Below, one piece after another: positions 60,954-64,000 of a stretch of 64,000 bases of DNA. The stretch comes from Acetobacter syzygii (lineage in GTDB: Bacteria; Pseudomonadota; Alphaproteobacteria; Acetobacterales; Acetobacteraceae): positions 62,001-126,000 of the forward strand of contig NZ_BAMZ01000008.1 of NCBI RefSeq assembly GCF_000964225.1. The letters run 5' to 3'. The notes beneath the pieces are model-generated. The model was not told where the DNA came from. It saw only the letters and a program-made list of their open reading frames with translations, and made no database searches. The position numbers and the translations under genes were made by a program. How positions within the stretch are numbered: the stretch's first letter is position 1; each line of letters opens with the position of its first letter.

Positions 60954-63107
60954 ATGAGCATTAGCGGTATTTCGCCGGTAAGCCAGTATCTGACGGCCCT
61001 GAAGAATGAAGATACCGCCGCCTCGACCTACGCCCAGACGGATGTGACCACCAAGCAGACCGTTGCTGCGTTTGAAGAATCCGCTGCGACCATTACCACC
61101 GCAAGCCAGCTGCTTAAAAACTATTCTACCCTGCAGGTTGTGCTGGGCGCTTACGGAATGGACTCCTATTCCTCCGCAACGGCCCTTGTGCAAAAGCTGC
61201 TGACGCAGGACCCCGATTCGTCCACCTCCCTTGCCAAAACATCCAGCAACGCCACATGGCTGGCCTTTGCCGATGCGTTTAAATCCTGGGGGGAAGGCGG
61301 GGGCAGCGTGCAGACAACGCCGCTGACAACATCCACCATCAGCTCCATTGTCAACGAATACCAGTCGGATACCCAGTCCGCCCTGACCAGCGATATTGCG
61401 ACCTTCAAAAGTGCTGCGGGGTCCATTACCACTGCCTCGGACCTGCTGGACAATTCCACGGTGCTGAATGTGGTGCTGAGCGCCTTTGGCATGGAATCGC
61501 TGGAAGGGGATACGGCTGTCCTGACCTCCCTGCTGACGCAGGACCCCAGTTCCTCCACCTCGCTCGCCCAGACATCGGGCAATACGTCCTGGCAGGCCTT
61601 TGCCTACACGTTCAAGGCCATGGGGCAGGCGGATGGTACGGCCACTTCCACGCCGTTTACATCGAACACGATCAGTTCCATCGTCTCGCGCTACCAGATT
61701 GCCGTGAACTCTGCGATCGATACCAATACCACCGCGTTTAAAACGCAGGTCAGCCAGATTGCGACTGCCTCGGACCTGCTGGGCAACTCCTCCGTCCTGT
61801 CCATGGTCATGAACAAGTATGGGCTGGACTCCAGCACGGATAATACGACCATCCTGACCTCCCTGCTGACGCAGGACCCCACCTCATCCACCTCGCTCGC
61901 CCAGACATCGGGCAGTCAGGCGTGGGAGGATTTTGCCACCATGTTCAAATCGCTGGGGCAGGGGGATGGCACGGCCACATCCACGCCGTTTACGTCCGCC
62001 ACCATCAGCGCGATTGCCAGCAAATACACGACCGAAATCGGGAGTGAGACCTCAGCCGCCATTGCAACCTTCAAGAACGATGCCTCAACCCTGACATCGG
62101 TCACCGCCCTGCTGAATGACAGCACCTCCCTGCAGGTTGTGCTGGGGGCGTATGGTCTGGGCTCCCTTGCCAGCGATACGGACGTGGTGAAAACCCTGCT
62201 GACGCAGGACCCTGATTCGTCCACCTCGCTGGCCCAGACATCGGGCAATTCCTCGTGGCAGGCTTTTGCCGAAGCCTTCAAGGCGTGGGGGCAGAATGGT
62301 GGCAAGGGGAGCATTCTCTCCACCAGTCTTGTGGCTACGATCTCTTCCAACTTTCAGGCCAACACCACCTCTTTGGTGGAGTCCGGGCTGAGCGCATTTT
62401 CAAACTCGGCCAGTTCAATCACCACGGCCAGCGCGCTGCTGGCCAATAGCACCGTATTGCAGGTTGTAACCGGCGCTTACGGGCTGGATGCAGCCAGTAA
62501 CGAAAAAACGCTGATCAACGCGCTGCTGACGCAGGACCCCACCTCCACCACATCGCTTGCCAGTGCATCGGGGAATTCCACGTGGCAGACTTTTGCCGAT
62601 GCGTTTGAGGTCTGGGGCAAAAGTGGCGGCAGTGTCAGCGCTACGCCGTTCACGTCCGAAAAAATCCAGAGCATTGTGGACGACTACCAGCTACGGCAGT
62701 ACGAGGCCTCCAAGAGTGTGAGTGATAACGGGGTGGGGAACGCCCTGTATTTTACCCGCACCATGAGCAGCATTACCTCCCTGTCGCAGCTTATGTCGGA
62801 CCCGACCCTGCTCAAGGTGGTGGAAACGGTCTCCGGCTACGACCCGGACCAGTTTGGCGCGCTCGATTATGACCAGCAGGTCCGTCTGCTGGAAAAAAAG
62901 GTGGATCTGACCAAACTGTCCACGTCCAAACAGATCCAGCAGTATGCCGAGCAGTATCTGGCCATGTTGCAGATCAACCCGCAAACGACCGATACCCCGG
63001 CCAGCCTGCTTGATCTGTTTGGTGGGGATGACAGTGATGACGGTATTCTCGCACTGTTTGGGGACAGCAGCGATTCCTCGGGCGATCTTTATTCCAGCCT
63101 GTTCTAG
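60954..63107 (+). CDS. DUF1217-type repeat protein with five regular repeats
   Basis: A 717-residue protein consisting almost entirely of repeats of about 110 residues. Each repeat contains a segment like F-x-SxxSITTASxLLxNxxxLxVVLxAYGL, then LLTQDPxSSTSLAxTSGNxxWxxFAxAFKxWG. The LLTQDP element begins at residues 82, 193, 304, 415 and 524, so the spacing is 111, 111, 111 and 109. A sixth, degenerate unit fills the C-terminus (about 600-670), followed by an acidic tail. The pattern matches DUF1217, known in alphaproteobacterial flagellar gene clusters. Export via the flagellar system is possible, since there is no signal peptide and no cysteine. The ATG at 60954 follows AAAGGA. A hairpin without a T-run follows at 63118-63139. 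Confidence 0.85.
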   Translation: MSISGISPVSQYLTALKNEDTAASTYAQTDVTTKQTVAAFEESAATITTASQLLKNYSTLQVVLGAYGMDSYSSATALVQKLLTQDPDSSTSLAKTSSNATWLAFADAFKSWGEGGGSVQTTPLTTSTISSIVNEYQSDTQSALTSDIATFKSAAGSITTASDLLDNSTVLNVVLSAFGMESLEGDTAVLTSLLTQDPSSSTSLAQTSGNTSWQAFAYTFKAMGQADGTATSTPFTSNTISSIVSRYQIAVNSAIDTNTTAFKTQVSQIATASDLLGNSSVLSMVMNKYGLDSSTDNTTILTSLLTQDPTSSTSLAQTSGSQAWEDFATMFKSLGQGDGTATSTPFTSATISAIASKYTTEIGSETSAAIATFKNDASTLTSVTALLNDSTSLQVVLGAYGLGSLASDTDVVKTLLTQDPDSSTSLAQTSGNSSWQAFAEAFKAWGQNGGKGSILSTSLVATISSNFQANTTSLVESGLSAFSNSASSITTASALLANSTVLQVVTGAYGLDAASNEKTLINALLTQDPTSTTSLASASGNSTWQTFADAFEVWGKSGGSVSATPFTSEKIQSIVDDYQLRQYEASKSVSDNGVGNALYFTRTMSSITSLSQLMSDPTLLKVVETVSGYDPDQFGALDYDQQVRLLEKKVDLTKLSTSKQIQQYAEQYLAMLQINPQTTDTPASLLDLFGGDDSDDGILALFGDSSDSSGDLYSSLF

Positions 63108-63172
63108 GCAAGGTGGTCCCACCCTCCATGCGGGGTGGGGCAGCATAACCCCGTATCTGGTTTGTTGTTGAC

Positions 63173-64000
63173 GTGAGTTCGGACCCGCTTTCTTCCTCGC
63201 CTGTCGAGGCATCCGTTTCCGCCCTTTCTGGTGTGCTGGAGGCGGTGCGTGGTGCCATTGCCAGCCCCCGGCATGATGTGCCGGTGGGGGTGCTGGAAGG
63301 CCGCGTAACGGGTTTGTCCGGCCTTTCGGTCTCGTTGAGTGGCCTGCGTGACTTTACGGGGGTGGGGGACCGGGTGACCATTTATGGTCTGGACGGGCGG
63401 CAGACACAGGCCGAAATTGTAGCTTTTAATCAGGATATTGCCATTGCCATGCCCTTTGGCTCGCTGGAGGGGATTGGCTCAGGCTGCCGCGCCACCTTCC
63501 GGCTGTATGATCAGGAGCAGCGCCGCCGCAGGGCCGGGGGCACGCTTATGGTCAACGCCGCATGGCAGGGGCGGGTGGTGGACCCCATGGGCCGCCCGAT
63601 GGATGGCAAAGGCCCACTCCCGGGGGAGGGTACGGCCCAGCGGCTCCATGCCTCCCCACCTGAGGCCGCCATGCGTGGCCGCCTTGGCCCGCGCATAGAC
63701 CTTGGGGTGCGGGCACTCAACCTGTTTACCACCTGCCGCGAGGGGCAGCGCCTTGGCCTGTTTGCGGGGTCAGGCGTTGGCAAGTCCACCCTTATGGGAA
63801 TGCTCGCGCGGGATACCGCGTGTGATGTTGCGGTTATTGCGCTGGTGGGTGAGCGTGGGCGTGAAGTGCGCGAGTTTGTGGAGGATGATCTGGGGCCGGA
63901 GGGGCTGGCCAAATCTGTTGTGGTAGTGGCAACATCGGACACATCCCCCCTTATGCGGCGCGAGGCCGCCTATGCCGCCATGGCCGTGGCCGAGCACTTC
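63173..64000 (+). CDS. fliI: Flagellum-specific ATP synthase (3' end outside window)
   Basis: ATPase energising early steps of flagellar export. The 276 codons visible contain an N-terminal beta-barrel domain and the nucleotide-binding core: GRVVDPMGRPMDGKG, RIDLGVRALNLFTTCREGQRLGLFAGSGVGKSTLMGML (P-loop GSGVGKST), IALVGERGREVREFVEDDL and ATSDTSPLMRREAAYAAMAVAEHF, all typical of FliI. The window ends in mid-gene. The GTG at 63173 is used because it immediately follows the stop-rich spacer; no strong ribosome-binding site is seen. It follows the DUF1217 repeat gene by 65 bases. Confidence 0.96.
   Translation, partial: MSSDPLSSSPVEASVSALSGVLEAVRGAIASPRHDVPVGVLEGRVTGLSGLSVSLSGLRDFTGVGDRVTIYGLDGRQTQAEIVAFNQDIAIAMPFGSLEGIGSGCRATFRLYDQEQRRRRAGGTLMVNAAWQGRVVDPMGRPMDGKGPLPGEGTAQRLHASPPEAAMRGRLGPRIDLGVRALNLFTTCREGQRLGLFAGSGVGKSTLMGMLARDTACDVAVIALVGERGREVREFVEDDLGPEGLAKSVVVVATSDTSPLMRREAAYAAMAVAEHF

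Noticed and set aside
61050-62700. Repeated DNA phrases such as CTGCTGACGCAGGACCC that might suggest a CRISPR or direct-repeat array
   Set aside because: They are about 333 bases apart, in frame and explained by the protein repeats of the DUF1217-type gene; there are no spacer-like units.

Overview
The window looks like chromosome of an alphaproteobacterium, most likely an acetic acid bacterium (Acetobacteraceae). This rests on the high-GC coding style, the split ATP synthase with paired b and b' subunits, a full-length cobalamin-dependent MetH, a BudC-type diacetyl/acetoin reductase and alphaproteobacterial-style flagellar and chemotaxis loci. The genus cannot be fixed from sequence alone. 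I see no insertion sequences, prophage or CRISPR arrays.

Region 1 (1-24300) is mostly housekeeping. It opens with a truncated DEAD-box RNA helicase and an outer-membrane porin (minus strand), then glyoxalase I and a tight dapF-mtaB-ftsY series. The complete F0 operon follows (atpI, atpB, atpE, b', b), without F1 genes. Next come a GT2/GT-C glycosyltransferase pair of ArnC/ArnT type, tRNA-Thr(CGT), a pqiABC operon for lipid transport, and a short-chain dehydrogenase facing purF-cvpA across a shared bidirectional terminator. The region ends with a small HisE-like remnant gene, metH, and a divergent CxCC-containing small gene.

Region 2 (24350-38660) is the first flagellar block. flgL, flgK and flgF run leftward. 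From a shared divergent control region, flgG-flgA-flgH, a bactofilin-like gene, a MotE-like gene, a small lipoprotein and fliF-fliG-fliH-fliN-fliO-fliP run rightward.

Region 3 (39169-47553) is one chemotaxis operon: mcp, a STAS-domain gene, cheY, cheA, cheW, cheR, cheB, a second cheY, cheD and an unknown terminal gene.

Region 4 (47550-64000) is the second flagellar block, broken up by cell-surface sugar genes: an O-antigen ligase-like gene, flhF and flhA (leftward), a TPR-glycosyltransferase with two copies of the whole module, a lytic transglycosylase, flgI-flgJ-flgN, a lipoprotein gene, a GT25-like gene, a protein built of about 111-residue DUF1217-type repeats, and the start of fliI.

Together the genes encode most of the basal-body rod, rings, hook junctions, export gate and switch, plus adaptive chemosensory signalling. 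Filament, hook, stator, FliM, FliQ/R and FlhB genes are not in view. The least-described material is the set of non-standard genes in the motility region: the bactofilin-like protein, the duplicated glycosyltransferase, the DUF1217 repeat protein, the divergent FlhF, and the unknown last gene of the che operon whose C-terminus resembles that of CheD.
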